Below, piece after piece: positions 38,103-51,319 of a stretch of DNA of 64,000 nucleotides (position 1 is the stretch's first letter; each line of letters opens with the position of its first letter). The notes beneath the pieces were generated by a model. It was not told where the DNA came from. It saw nothing but the letters and a program-made list of their open reading frames with translations, and made no database searches. Position numbers and translations under genes: made by a program. The DNA is from Limanda limanda. Its lineage: Eukaryota > Chordata > Actinopteri > Pleuronectiformes > Pleuronectidae. The stretch is taken from contig NC_083636.1 of the NCBI RefSeq assembly GCF_963576545.1, positions 4,840,856 to 4,904,855 of the forward strand, read 5' to 3'.

Positions 38103-39534
38103 GGCACCTTTCAGAATGATGTCACGGTCCAAAAGAACCAATAGAAATGGGAAATTGAGAGCAACATCTAATCCCATTGCTTTGGGTCACAATTAGCATT
38201 AATATCCATTGATTAAAAGACCAGAAGAAACACTGAGGGTCCAGCGTCGAACTTTATTCCTTTACTCTTCGCGAAATGTCTCCAACAAAACCCGTGTTCC
38301 CTCCTGCTGAAGCTTCTGTTCTCTGCCTGCTACATGCTGAGGGTGAGAGTCAGATCAGGACTGCCGGGACAATAGTCGGAGTAGTCGTGCTGTTTCAGAA
38401 GAGCCACTTAATACCGAGGATAAAACTGAAATCTGAGCACAAACACTAGACAAGTCTCTAATTGAATCCCCACTGAGAGAACCAGAATGAACCCTTCGTC
38501 GTAGCTTTAAAATATTCACCACCTCCCGGGGGCCTCTGAGAATTTAGTTTGATTCCAAGGTTATACATCTTTCACGAAGCCACATTGACGTCTATCAAGT
38601 TGGGATTATTTCTGCTCCCCTGCTTGTTCTCCACCCTCCTCCTCCTCCTCCTCCTCCTTGTGTGCCTTCGGCGTTTGTGAGTTTTATTAACCGTAATGCA
38701 AGTCAAGTACCACGAAAGACAACTTGTAACGGACAGATTGATTTTTTTTTTTTCAAGCGCCTCATAGAAGACGAGGGATAACAACACAACAGAGTGTGTT
38801 CGCGTTCTGGGAACTCGACCAATTCAAATTTCTTCCTCCTTCTTCTCAGCTCCGACGCCCGCTCCTCTTCCTCTTCCTCTTCCTCTTCCTCCACCTCCCA
38901 CCAGCACAGTCTGTCTGAATACACCGAACCTCTGAGCGATTAAATACATACAGAGTGTGATGTGGACACATAGTGGGAGAATTTATTTCACCAAGAATTC
39001 AATTATATGCCAATAGGACCAATTTGACACAGCGTCTCCATCACCTCGGACGCTCGATTCCAGGAGAGTTGAAAATGTATTTTTTAGAAAACTGCGGCTC
39101 AGTGGATCAATGGGTGGAACAGCGTGTTTCCCAGTCGGCTTCATGAGAGATAATCCTTCGCCCACTTTAATGTTTGTTGTATTTCACATGTGGCAGCTGT
39201 GTGTGTGTAATCGGTAGAACACTGTTTGTTTGTGCCGATGCTTTGTGTCGCTGTGAAACCACGATTCCGCCGAGTGACTTGATTAAGGACACTTTGATTT
39301 AGTGGCCACGCGGAAAAATAATGACGCCACTTCACCTGAGAACTTGTATATGTTTACACTTGTGTCTTTTTTGTATTAACGTGTCGCCGGGAAGTAAACA
39401 ACTGAAAAGGCAATTAGCACTTGGCCATCCTTCGCTGAGAGCATCACCGTTTGATAATGAGACTGTTCTGTCCCTGGTGCACAATTGCCTTGAGTGTGGC
39501 GTTTGATTGTATTTCTGGTAAGAGGACTCCACTC

Positions 39535-39920
39535 GGTTAGCAACGCAGCTCTGTGCCAGGAACAAGGGAATGTAGAAAAGGAGAAGAACCAAACAGAGGC
39601 ATGTCTTTTCTATTCCATTAATCCTTTGTCCAATTCTCAGGTTTTGTGTTAGAGCATTTAAAATAATGGTGCCTGAGAATATAAAGACCTCCATTCTCTT
39701 CAGAGGTGGTGGAAGCACGTACAGAGGATACAGATTTGAGTTATGCTCGTGTCACATGTCTTCCTGCTGCTAATGTGTCCTTTACTAACCAAAAGGTTGG
39801 TGGTTCAATCCCCAGCTCCTCCAGTATGTGTTCAAAACTACTTAATCATACTGTTACTTGTCTATTTGTTAAATGTTACTGGATTTATTTGGTTCTCCCA
39901 AAATAGTTCATGAGCCCTAA
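39535..39920 (+). repeat. tandem duplication, unit 1
   Basis: A 386 bp unit starting GGTTAGCAACGCAGCTCTGT and ending GAGCCCTAA. It contains GGTTGGTGGTTCAATCCCC, a tRNA-type B-box-like sequence followed by AGCTCCTCCAG, so part of the unit derives from a tRNA-derived SINE. The next unit follows without a gap. Confidence 0.88.
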
Positions 39921-40300
39921 GGCTAGCAACGCAACTCTGTGCCAGAAACAAGGGAATGTAGAAAAGGAGGAGAACCACAAACAGAGGCATGTCTTTTCTA
40001 TTCCATTGTCAAATTCTCAAGTTTTGTGTTACAGCATTTAAAATAATGGTGCCTAAGAATATAGCAAACTCCATTCTCTTCAGAGGTGGTGGAAGCATGT
40101 ACAGAGGATACAGATTTGAGTTATGCTCGTGTCGTATGTCTTCCTGCTGCTGATGTGTCCTTTACTAACCAGAAGGTTGTTGGTTCAATCCCCAGCTCCT
40201 CCAGTATGTGTTCAAAACTACTAAATCATTATGTTACTTGTCTATTTGTTAAATGTTACTGGATTTAGTTGGTGTTCCCAAAACAAGTTATAAGCCCTCA
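39921..40300 (+). repeat. tandem duplication, unit 2
   Basis: A 380 bp head-to-tail copy of 39535-39920 with scattered substitutions and a small deletion (about 9 bp near the equivalent of 39635). It also contains the B-box-like GGTTCAATCCCC. Confidence 0.88.
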
Positions 40301-43242
40301 GAGGGTTTCAACCCCTTGTTTGGGAGTTGCTGTCATATTCAGTTGTGTTCTCTGTATATGAGCACATGTGTTGTCAAATTGTTTAATGTGCTTGTGTCGT
40401 GTCTCAATCCTCTGGACTGATTTAACATAGTAAATGCATGTTTGTGTTCATGTGCTTACTCTCATTCTCGAATCAATCCTAGAACGAGGTTTTTCTTTGT
40501 GCTTCTATCTGAACACGTTCCCACTTAGTGTTTCTACATCAAATCAAAAGCTCCCTGCTGCTGTAAAGCTTTAATAATACCACTTACCACTATAGCCTTG
40601 GGTTCCGTTCCTCGCCTATAGAAGTCTCATCTGCTCCACTTTGCTTTGTTGCGCTGTAATGAAGTCCACTTCTCCTCCGCGCTGCTAAAAGCTCGAACCC
40701 GGCGGAGCAGGAATCAGTAGATCTTTCAGACAACGTGCACGGGGACTTTGTGTCTCGCTGTGTGTGTCCTGCCTTGGGAGGCTGTACATCAGGGGGAAGC
40801 ACCAATTTAGACAAAAGTGGTATTAGTTGGGGAAGAGAGGCCCAGTTCTGTGGAGTGATTGCTCCCCACGAGAGACTAAAACCTCCACATGAGGTTGTTA
40901 CACATGTTTTTTCTAAGTATAAAAGCACGATGGATTGAACCCTTGTAAAAGACGAGCAACAGCATGTGTCCACCGACAAGCAAACAGAAAATACACCAAA
41001 ATACAAGCGTTCAAGCCCAAACTAGTGTTAATCAATGAATTCCTGGCTGCTGCAATTACTGTACGATGCACCGAAGACGAGTAGAAATGAATCATGAGAG
41101 GCTTCTGATTTCAAAACTGATGAACTGAATAAACTGCTTGTAGGATTTTGCAGTAAGACGGAACCTGGAGTCTTTAAACCTTGGATGGAAACATCGTGTT
41201 CCATGCAAGTCGGTCTAAAAGTCAACGCAGATATTTTTCCGATGCTTCCTTTTGTTGGAAGATGAATCGGAAACTGCAGCAGATGAATCCTTCACCTACC
41301 TGTGATTTCCCCTATAGACCAAGGACGAGTACAAACATAAAAGGAAAAACGCCACAGATCTATTATTTACTCATTAAATATGCATTTATTTCATATGCAG
41401 TTTTTATTATGAATTCATATCAGAACAAATGGGTGGTTGAGGAAACTTATTAAAGGGTTTCGTAAGATAAGCCGTCCCAGAGAACTTCTCTTTTTTATTT
41501 TCCCTATATTTGCAAGTGCTTTCACTTTTGTTGCATTTCTGTATTTGTCAGATTCTCTCGTATGTGATTCGTCCCTGGGGAGAAAGACATAAATAGCAGC
41601 TCAGATAGAAACAGATACAGCCTCACTAAACAGACCTTATATGAGAATATTAAATATTCCAAAGAGCTATTTGCACATCTGGATCTCGCTCATTTTATGA
41701 TCTTGAAACATCAAGTTTCATCTCACCTGTGCACCCACTTCATGCTTTATGTGCAACCTGCACATTGTTTCCTGAAGTGTTTGTATTTCCATCTCACCCC
41801 GATTAACAATATGGTTCAGACGAGATTCAAACACCTTCAGTGGACATATCCCAGTTTTCAAGATTTAAAAAACATATTTTTGATGCACTTGGTGTTTTAA
41901 AGGTTACTTTAGACATTTTCTCTGGACACATTTGGTGCAGACTTTGTGTTTTGTTCAGGAAACTTTGTTGACCTTCAATGTGCATCTTCAAATCTGTCTC
42001 TGTCTCTGCAGTTGAGTTTCTCCTCCGCTCTGTCACTGGGGGGGGGTCGACTCTCCCTTCAACTGAATCCTTTACAGAAGGAAACTGCTCTTTCCTTCTC
42101 TCATCGAGTTTCCACATTTGAAATGCATAGTCCACTGTCATCGTTAATTCCAAACCATTTAATAGATTTTATACGTTTTAGTTTTGAATATCCAGCTTTT
42201 TAAATAAAAACATCCTAATGTAGGGTTTCTTTATTTTGGGAAACACTTAGAAAAACCCCTGCATGAACGCACAAAGCAAATGAGAGCAGATAAAGCACAA
42301 CATGTAAATTCTATTTTTACATATTGACTGCTCGTTTCAGGTCAAGGGGAAGACGCGGCGGCACAGTGAGTAACAAGAGAAGCGCCGAGGGGAACAGGAA
42401 AAGAGCTCCTTCTATAGAGGGCGACGATTGTGGATGGAATCTACTTAAGCCCGATGCAGACGGCAGGAGGACGCGGCTGAAAGCCAGTGGAGGCCGTGTG
42501 AGGACAAACCATTAACATCCCTGAGGAGCTCCATTACTGTGGCTGTGGGTCTAACAATGCCATAAAAAATCTGTGGCTGGCTGAGTCTGGAAAACGAAAA
42601 AAAAAAAAAGGACAAGCAAGTGTTACGGTTGCAAATCAGAGAGAGAAACAACCTGGGATTGTCTGAGAGCCACGAGTTTCTCCCTCCAGCAGCAGAGAGC
42701 TTCCAGCCATCGCAGTGCGGTAAAGGTCACGGGGAATCGCACACACACACACTTACCAGGCCACCTGACCCGGGCCAATCACACAGCAGCCACAGGGTTT
42801 TCTCACCCAGACGGAGACGAGCTGGGCTGTGTGCAATCAGCGGAGAGAGAGCCTGACCCCTCAGCCATGTCAGACCTTAACCTTTCCGATAAGGTGTGTG
42901 TGGCTTTTTTCCGAGGAGAAAAGCTGGTGCCGTTCCACAGGCTTCGCAATTTGGTGCGTTTTGGATGTAACTATAACCCACTGTGTGTTATGGTTTATAT
43001 TGTTTCTGAATGTGACATTTTCACTTCAGATAAGCAGAGTAAAGTTTATGCTGAATGCAAAATGTACATAGAATTATTTGTAACTAACCCACAGTGTGTT
43101 ATTGTTTATATCGCCAGAAGTGTCTCTTTTTATTCTATCGTAAACACGTCAGATGATTTTATTTTGAAATGGCTCCGGTTGAGTCGCCCCGGTGATGACG
43201 ACAACGGCGCTACGGAAGAGGTGTTTGTTTGTAAGAGTTTGA

Positions 43243-43571
43243 GAGGCGGTGGACTAGTGGCAGAAAACTTGGACTACTGGCAGAGAAGGAAACTTCGGCG
43301 GAAACTTGCCTGGATGGTGTAACGAACCTGGACCTGTCCAAAGTTCAAAAAGACTCTTCTCCCTACCCTGTCTAGTGCCCCTGAGCAAGGCACCTTACTC
43401 CCCCAACATCTGCTCCCCGGGCGCCGTACCTGGCAGCCCACTGCTCTGCTCTGCAGTGTGTCCTGCACCAGATGGGTGAAATGCAGAGGACTAATTTCCC
43501 CAATGCATGAGTGTGTCTTTGCATGTTTGTGCATGTGTGTGGGATTAATAAAAGTGTATCTTCTTCTTGTA
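43243..43571 (+). mobile_element. tRNA-derived SINE, plus-strand copy
   Basis: Begins GGCGGTGGACTAGTGGCAGA (A-box-like). It then carries GAGCAAGGCACCTTACTCCC and CATCTGCTCCCCGGGCGCC, and ends AATAAAAGTGTATCTTCTTC, a LINE-like tail. It shares structure with the minus-strand copy at 54664-54986. The B box is damaged here. It supplies the end of a 163-codon ORF at 42831-43322, which is therefore unlikely to be a gene. Confidence 0.82.
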
Positions 43572-43860
43572 GCGACCCTGGAAGAGGCACAATTTCTTAC
43601 GGTGTTTCTAAGATGTTTAAAGTTTTTATTAAGGTGTACGATGACAAGGACGGTTCAAATAACGACCTGAACATCAGTAAAGTCTCAACCATCTTTCGGG
43701 TTTCGATCTGCTACATTGGATTTGATCTGCTCACAGCATTTCTCATCACACACACACTTTGGTAATTTTTCCCGCTAGTTCAGTTCACGGAAACGAGTGA
43801 ATCCTCTCTATTCATACGAGCATGACTTCTTTAGCAATTACCGCATTTCCAGATGAGCCA

Positions 43861-43876
43861 ATTTGCATTAATTAGG
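43861..43876 (+). promoter_or_regulatory. candidate POU octamer plus homeodomain site
   Basis: ATTTGCATTAATTAGG joins a perfect octamer (ATTTGCAT, bound by POU factors) to a TAATTA homeodomain core. Another octamer, ATTTGCAT, lies at 44494-44501. Function is inferred from motif only. Confidence 0.3.
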
Positions 43877-46800
43877 TCGTTAGCGGTATCCATTAGCAAC
43901 CCCCTCCTATCTGCCGGTTCCCTGGCGACGCGATACCTCTGTCTCGGGTGTCGACCCGGCGCCCTGAAAGGTGTGCGACCGCTGGAGGAGGAGGAGAAAA
44001 GTAAAAAGAGAGCGAGAGACCCGATGTCCCGAGAGCCGCTGTGAGCCAGGCGGTGAGCGGGAGCCTGTCATGTTCCTCCGAGGCGCTGACGGCGTGATGT
44101 GTGCACTTGAAGTGACAGCGGGCTGAAGAGAACAGATCTGCCGTCTCGGTGACACCGGCGCTACACCCATCCCCCCCCCTCCCCCCCCGCTCGCCGAGGG
44201 GATTCGCTTCCCTCGGAGGAACGAGTCAGCCGCGTGCGTCAGGTCGGCTTTGTGCTCGTCGCTGAGCCGGCGCTGTCTCCAGAAAAAGTTTTGTTAAAAT
44301 AAACACCAACTCTGAAATGTTCGGGAATATGGCCACTTTCTTTTTTGCATTTCTCTCGGGTTTTATTTTTCCCTCCCTCGACTCCTCAGTATTTTTGGTA
44401 ACGCTCAGTTGGAAAAAGAGGAATAAAGGCGGGAGTGTCACTCGTTATAAATTTTGTTCTACAACTTACAATTACTGGGTAAAAAGCTGTTTCATTTGCA
44501 TCCTCTTACCTCAGATTGTATATAAATATCCACTCTACACTGCATATATTCATATCCTAATTATAATTTTACATTACCTGTGCATTTATTTTGCATGTCT
44601 ACTTATTTATTACTTATTCCGATTAACTCTTTTTCTGCTGCAGCACAAAATTGTGATCCAGGATTTAAAGTGTTTAGATGCATTGGGGACAGACGCACTC
44701 TTCTCTGTGTCACGTGTAATTTCTGGTTAAATTTATAAATATTTTTCCACATATCATGTATTCGAATGTTCAGCAGTTAAAGTTCCTTATTTCCTGTTTT
44801 ACATTGAAGTATCTTCCTCACTTAACTTCCTGTTTGTATCCTGTTTCCCTCCTCATTGGTTCCATCAGTGTCATGTAAAGTTGTGTATTTAACCCCTCCG
44901 CTGGTTTGTCAGTCTGTGAGAGCTCCACTGGTTTTCTCTTATTCTTCGTGGGTTCAAGTTCTTTTAGATAATCATATTTTATGTTTTATGGACCTGGTAC
45001 AGATCCGGGGTCTTTCTCTTCTTCCTGCACGGCAGCGATATGCCTCTGTAGCTCTGAATCCGCTGCTGTGATGATGTGTGTCTGTGTCTGGCTTCATGTC
45101 TGTGGCCTCAACCGACTCATGTGGTGTTTAGAGTCTGACGTCTGCGTGGGACACAGGTGGACCAAGCATCTGCAGCCACAACAAGGAAATAGAAGTGCAC
45201 TCTAGTGAGCGCTTCACTGCACTTTACATCCTATGCAGTGGAGATAAATCAGTGTCACATCTTCTCCCTCACCTCAGTGGTTTCTTCTTATCACAAAATA
45301 TGAAATAAACCTCAAATAATTAGTTATTATTAAGCTGATGATTTGTGGAACTGTTTGACAAACTAGCATCCACCTCAACACTGTGTGGAACAAATATAGA
45401 TATTCTGAGTGAATGGCTCTGTGGATTGCGTTGCTATTTCGAGGAATCCCTCGTCAGACTAACCACAGGCTGCCAGCGCCTGCTGAGCTCGGTTCCCGTC
45501 TCCTTGGGTCCCTGATTGCAGTCCTGCAGGTGGTGGAAGGTCCAGATTACACTAATCACTGTGAATATGTTTGGACGAGCGTCAAAAGGTCATTACCCCG
45601 TCAGTTACCCTAACATCAGGCCCAGTTTGTGTATTTTTGGACATCGAACCGAGACTGAATCAGAGGCTCTCCAGATACAATCGTGGCACAATGTGCTGCA
45701 GGAATCTGTACGTCAGAGCAGGGACTTGAGACGACAGCAAGGACGGTTGCAGGCTGAAGGAGTCGCATCTGCTTTAGCACCGATGCATCTGGAACTCGAG
45801 TTTGATCCCAGACGGAACAAAGTGGATTCACTGTAAAACACAAGAGCTTGTTAAAGCTTGAACATGCTGCAGGAAGAAGAGAAGAGCAAATGGAAAGGAC
45901 ACGTTTATTAACCGTCGCTTTTATGGTCAATCACCAACAACTATTGCAAAGTGCTGGTGTTTTATAAAGCACAGGAGCTGAGGGTGTGAAGTTTTATTTA
46001 GCATGAACGGCTTTGTTCCGGAGGGTTTAGCAAATATATCACTGGACTTTTTCAAACTGCTCGGTGACTTATCGTAGTTTTAAGAATCACTGGACCGTTC
46101 GCTGCTCGGAAACAAGCGAACTTCTTCAGGAATTAGACCCTATCAACTCAAAATCCTGTATTAAATGTCCTCATGACAATCAGAAGGATGTTGAATGATA
46201 TCTGCTTTTGTTATCCATGTATCCTATGATGAGGAACCATGCAACTCTTTCCTATGATTGTGTGAACTATGGAGGTCAAGTGTCTGTAAAATGGATCCAG
46301 TTGTGATGTGAGACCACAGACATTGTCTCCTTGCACCAGTTGGGTTCTGGATTTTTTATTTCTGATTGGTTTCAAAGCTTCAAAAAGTGCTCTCTACCAA
46401 ATGTTGGTTATTCCCAAGAAGAGTAGAAAAGGATGCAGGAGACCGGTGATGGTTCCCCCTCATCACTGAACTGGACTCTGGTGTAGTTTCTGTCTTTGTC
46501 TAGTTGTTTCCTGTACATGAAACCACACAGAGCTGCAGATTCACCAGAGGAGGACGCCGGGTCCGGATCCAACTCCTCAGTCCAGTGAGCAACGAGTGGA
46601 GCAGCCACGGAGAACTCATGAACGCTGCTGAAAGAGCGCTCAGGGATTTAGTGTTGCACTTTCATGAAGTCCCAAAAAGAAAGTGTGTGATGCAGCAGAG
46701 ACGGATACACAACTTGTCGTCCTGTACTGTACCGCAGACAAATCTCAAAAATACACAGATTGAGTTGGATGATCTTTTTTGGCTTTGACTTTATTCAACT

Positions 46801-47368
46801 TACAAAAATTTACTTTGGCCTTCGATCAAAATCTCTGATTTGATCAAGTGGCATGAAATTATATCTCAGGACAGATGCACGCTGGTAAGTAGATGTGAAT
46901 AATTAATTAATTTGATAATTCAGGTGAAATATCCATTAAAATTTTGACCAACTAACTTAATCCAGGTTAAAAATAGTTTATTTAAGGATAAACCTGCAAT
47001 TTAGTATCTTTAAGCAGCATAAGTGTGTTTGGAGCAGTTTACAGAACTGTACATTCAGATACCGGAGACGTCACAACTCCCATCTTCAGATGTTTATTTT
47101 TGATATCATCATCAAAATTTTTACAAAACATTTTTCTGACAATAATATACTCAAAGAAGAGCCATATTTTTGCGCTTGGACCAGGTCTCCACAAAAATGC
47201 GTAAAGGTCTGAATACAGTTAAAAGAACCCAACAAAAAAAATAAAAATTCAGAATCCAAAATAAGAAATTAAAAAAAACAACCAACTACCAAAGAAAAAC
47301 AATGCAGCGCATATTTACACCCTACAGAAACCAATGCTCTCTGCAAGAAATGAATGAGGAGACAGCAT

Positions 47369-47389
47369 GGGGGGGGGGGGGGGGGGGGG
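47369..47389 (+). repeat. G21 homopolymer
   Basis: Twenty-one consecutive G. Other G or C runs of 14-18 lie at 7237-7250, 7618-7631, 24454-24470, 49708-49725 and 55313-55329. Confidence 0.95.
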
Positions 47390-47490
47390 CGGTGTCCTGT
47401 GGTTTAAGTGGAAAGCGGTTTTTTAGAGGGGAAAGTGCTCTGAGGCTGCAAAGAAACAAAGACTAATTCTGATATTGCGTTCTATCAGTT

Positions 47491-47501
47491 TCTCTCTCTC
47501 T

Positions 47502-47542
<41 letters not shown>
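47491..47542 (+). repeat. (TC)n microsatellite
   Basis: TC units with one AG interruption. Confidence 0.95.
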
Positions 47543-47545
<3 letters not shown>

Positions 47546-47847
47546 CCATTTAAATGAAAGCCTTCCTTTCTCCGGCGCTCGCGTTCCGACCAATTAGGGG
47601 CATAAACGGGCTTTGTCGGACCCGAAGAAGAAGTGTGTTTTTCTCCGACAGAGGTTAATGACCGTGCCCCCCCCCCCCCTTCGACATGAGCAACAGCAGA
47701 AACACACAGTCAGGACAATGCGGGTCAGAGGTTAAAGACTTCCTGCTAATGTGGAACAGCATGGAACAATAACAATCAATGGGGACCGGCCTGAACATCA
47801 GTAATGGTTGTTTCAGAGGAGGTAGAGGAGTGGGTGCTGCTTTAGAT

Positions 47848-47879
<32 letters not shown>

Positions 47880-49320
47880 GCACACTCAGGCCTTCTGGGT
47901 ACATGCAGGGTCGCTAACTCACTAGCGCGGCTTCCTGTCTCGCTCGGCGCCTTCTTGGCACGACACACTTATTAATTCTCACCACTTTGCAGTCTGCACA
48001 CGCGCTAATGACACACTAACAAAAATAGAAAGTGGGAAATCTTGAAGTGGCAGATGGGGAGCATTAGCCTGTTTATTCATTCATTTCTTCAGCTTCTTCT
48101 CCCCCCCCTCCCACCTCCCTCCTCTCCTCCACCGATCCGTACGTATTGGCGCTGCCTCCCGGGACTCAAGGCCTTGGGGATGTGCTCCGGCGCTGCCTGC
48201 AGGTAAAACCCAGATGTATGGCAGAGGTGGAAGAATAGGTCTGGCTTGGAATTAAATTGTTTAAATCTATTTATCAGGTAATGGATTAGAACCTGTGGAC
48301 ATTCGTAGATGGCCAGGGGGGAACTGGAATGAATGAGAACGTCAAAACCTGGAGTGATTATTTATCAAGTGTGTGTGTTTCTGTCCTACTTGTGTTTTGG
48401 GATTGCAATGATTGTTTATGCAAATTAAAGACTGAGGAGGTGAAGTGGATTCTGTGTGATGAAGAGCACATTATTAAATCTATTAAGTCCAAGAAGGGGT
48501 TTAAAGTATAGATGTGTGGTTTTCTATGCACGCATGCATATTACATAGAGGATGCAAGTATGCCTTTTGATTTGAGTGAGCCATATGTCACTCTACAGAA
48601 TACTAGTGTGTGTGTGAGTGTGTGTGTGTCGAACAGGGAATCGGCCTGATGTGTCACTTCCTGTGCCAACACTCGTCTCGGCCGTTCGCACCAGAAGATC
48701 ATTTCTCCACAACCGGTCATGAAGCCTTCCTGCTCTTTTTCCAATCACACGCTGAGCTGACCTTTTGTAACGACCTCATGAATTTATAATGTAGAGCTTC
48801 TCATGTGCTCCTGGATACGCAGGCGGTTGCTACCTTTGCAAAAAAATGATGTTAGGAGACCATTGTCTTCTGTGAGGATCTGCAGGAAGAGGCATTTTTT
48901 TCCACAAATAATTATACATGGAATAACTTAAAAATCACATTCAAAAACAACACTTGTGTTCCTTCTACTAAATTTAGTTGATGAGCTGATTTTAGAAATC
49001 CCATCGATTTAAAGGTCCTGGAAAATAAAAACCGTCTCCTGCAGGAAAAGGTAAACACATGTATGTGTGGGCGGGGCCTCAGGGTGGAGTATCTTGAAAC
49101 GTGAACTCGCCTGACACTATCATGTATGAAAGTGCCAATCAGATTTGTTTACCACGTTATCGGGGGTGCCAGACGCTCGGATCCTTCCCAGCCCCGGTTC
49201 AACCCCTGGCTGAAGCTGTTTGTGTCATTTCTTAAAGTGGAATAAAAGCCGCCTGGGGGCCGTTTTTTGTCTGTAACAAAATAAAATGTCCTTGAACTCA
49301 CCCATTTGTGCCTCAATATT

Positions 49321-49323
<3 letters not shown>

Positions 49324-49377
<54 letters not shown>
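49324..49377 (+). repeat. (CT)n microsatellite
   Basis: About 27 uninterrupted CT units. Confidence 0.97.
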
Positions 49378-49379
<2 letters not shown>

Positions 49380-50987
49380 CCCCTCGTGCCTCTTCGGCTT
49401 CGCCTCTCCCCTACGAGATTTGCATTTTGCTTTTTCCTCTGAGCATAAACACTGCAATATGAAACTTTTCTCGGCGATTTCTTCAGACCTTTCTTCACCC
49501 CACCCGGAGCCGATACGGGAAAAAAGCGGGAAAAAAAGAGGGGGAAGGAAAGAAGAGAACAAGCTCCCAGTGAAGACTTGAGCCCAAACTCTCGGGTCGT
49601 ACGCAATCATAAACAAACAAAAGCAGAAGGGAAAATAAAGCCTGTTGGCGTCGTGGGGCTGTACGGTCCTGGAGTTCAGCTCAAACATGCATCATTAGCA
49701 TGCAGCGCCCCCCCCCCCCCCCCCCTCTCTGATGGCAAAGGAAACGAAATGATTACTGGCGTCAGGATTCTGAACATTCCACTGAACGTGTCTAATGATG
49801 AATCGAATGCTTATTAGTAGATTTAATTGTTAATACACAGGGAGTTTTGAGCTTTTTATTCTAATTCCGCGTGAAGGCCAACGTGAAGCTTTGATCGTTG
49901 TGTTGATGTGGAATGGGCGTCGATGAGGTAATCACTACATGTGTGTGTGGGGGGGGGGGGGTTTGGCAGGAGACTATTGAATGGGGGGGGAAGTCTGTCC
50001 CTGGAGCGAGCGGCCCACCCGAGCCTCTTTCTCAACCTCACACGGCGCCAGGGAATCCTACTGTAGACGTAAGAGCGACAAAGTTGTCGGGTGTTGGTGG
50101 CAACAGGGCGACAGGAAACACCTCTGTGGCTGTTCCGTCTCCGGGTCGGTGCTCTTCCCTAAACCCGGGGGGTGTAAGTTTCCCAAAATATCAGCATGCG
50201 GACAGAAATAGAACATCGTTTAAACAGGTTTCACCCGAGTCGAGACATGAAATTCAGGCCCAGGAGTCAGCGGGGGTGACACAGAGCAAGGCAAGACAAT
50301 ACATGGATAGAATTGAGAGAGCTCCCATTATAAAGACATTGGCACAGCTGCTATTACAAAAGTAAACTCCACCAGCACTATGAAGCAACCGTACTGAGCG
50401 AATCAGATTTTTATGCAATGTCCTGTACACGAAGGGGGGTGGGGGGGGGTGGGGCTGGAGCCCGTCTTAGGCTCAGACTCTCGGGGTCGCTTGTCTTTTT
50501 CCGGGGGCTGGTTTTTGGTAAAAAAAAAACATTTAACAGAGAAAGAAATTATGGCACATCGTTAAAGAAACAATCCTTTCACAGGTTTAGACTCTCGTTG
50601 TAAAGAATATCACACTACTAGACCTTAAAATGGCAGAGGTGGAATTCATCAACAAGAGGAGTGGGATGTAATAAACCATCAGCTCTCACACGTCGGAACA
50701 GAAACCAGATCTCGGGATCTCGGTGAGGTTCGGTGTTTAAACGACCTCAACACCCCCCCTCCTTTCTTCATGTGATTCACTTAAAAACGGATTTTGGATT
50801 TTGGATTTGAGAAACAACCTCGGTAACTTCTGTCGAACGGCGTGATGCGTGGAATAGTGACGGGAGCAGATAGAAAAATATTTATCATCGAAACAACAGG
50901 AGCGTTGGACAGGAACCTCCTCCTCGGGAATAAGGCTCCTCTTCTGGTCACAAGCAGTTTGTGTTTCAGAAGAAGTGAAGTTCATTT

Positions 50988-51109
50988 TTCTTTTTTTTTC
51001 CTCCTCCTCCTCCTCCTCCTCCTCCTCCTCCTCCTCCTCCTCCTCCTCCTCCTCCTCCTCCTCCTCCTCCTCCTCCTCCTCCTCCTCCTCCTCCTCCTCT
51101 TCCTCCTCC
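50988..51109 (+). repeat. (CTC)n microsatellite
   Basis: T run followed by about 33 CTC units and a short interrupted end. Encodes poly-Glu or poly-Leu in frames that are not genes. Confidence 0.97.
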
Positions 51110-51319
51110 ATTAAAGATTCACTATTTACACGATAAATAAGTTCTATTTGATTTTTTGTCCTTTGATTAGTCTTATAGAATTTCTTGACATCATCTGTGA
51201 AACACCTCGAGAAAAAAAAGGAAATTGTCTCTTCCGTCCAAAGTCAGAATAACAAACAGAAACAAAACCAAATAAAGTCTATTTCTTTTCTCTCTCTCAT
51301 CTTGAGGACACACCCACAT

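Larger units (their letters stand above)
32134..39534. other. no gene seen; unique DNA with few repeats
   Basis: Holds the degenerate repeats at 36090 and 38001, a TG tract at 37077, a CTC patch at 38636-38656 and a short triple repeat of AGCTCCAGA at about 34990. No frame shows a domain or exon-like composition. Confidence 0.6.
40301..47368. other. no gene seen; SINE and candidate regulatory sites
   Basis: Contains the SINE at 43243 and the octamer site at 43861. A sequence of about 37 bp around CACAGTGTGTTATTGTTTAT is imperfectly repeated at about 42966 and 43080. GC-rich sequence at 43900-44280 gives several meaningless frames. A minus-strand AATAAA at 47093-47098 could be a poly(A) signal. 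Confidence 0.5.

Noticed and set aside
42831..43322. 163-codon plus-strand frame starting MQSAEREPDPSAMSDLNLS
   Set aside because: It runs into the SINE at 43243 and spans an internal repeat. No family is recognised.
50737..51114. Poly-Glu and poly-Leu frames
   Set aside because: Translation of the CTC microsatellite.
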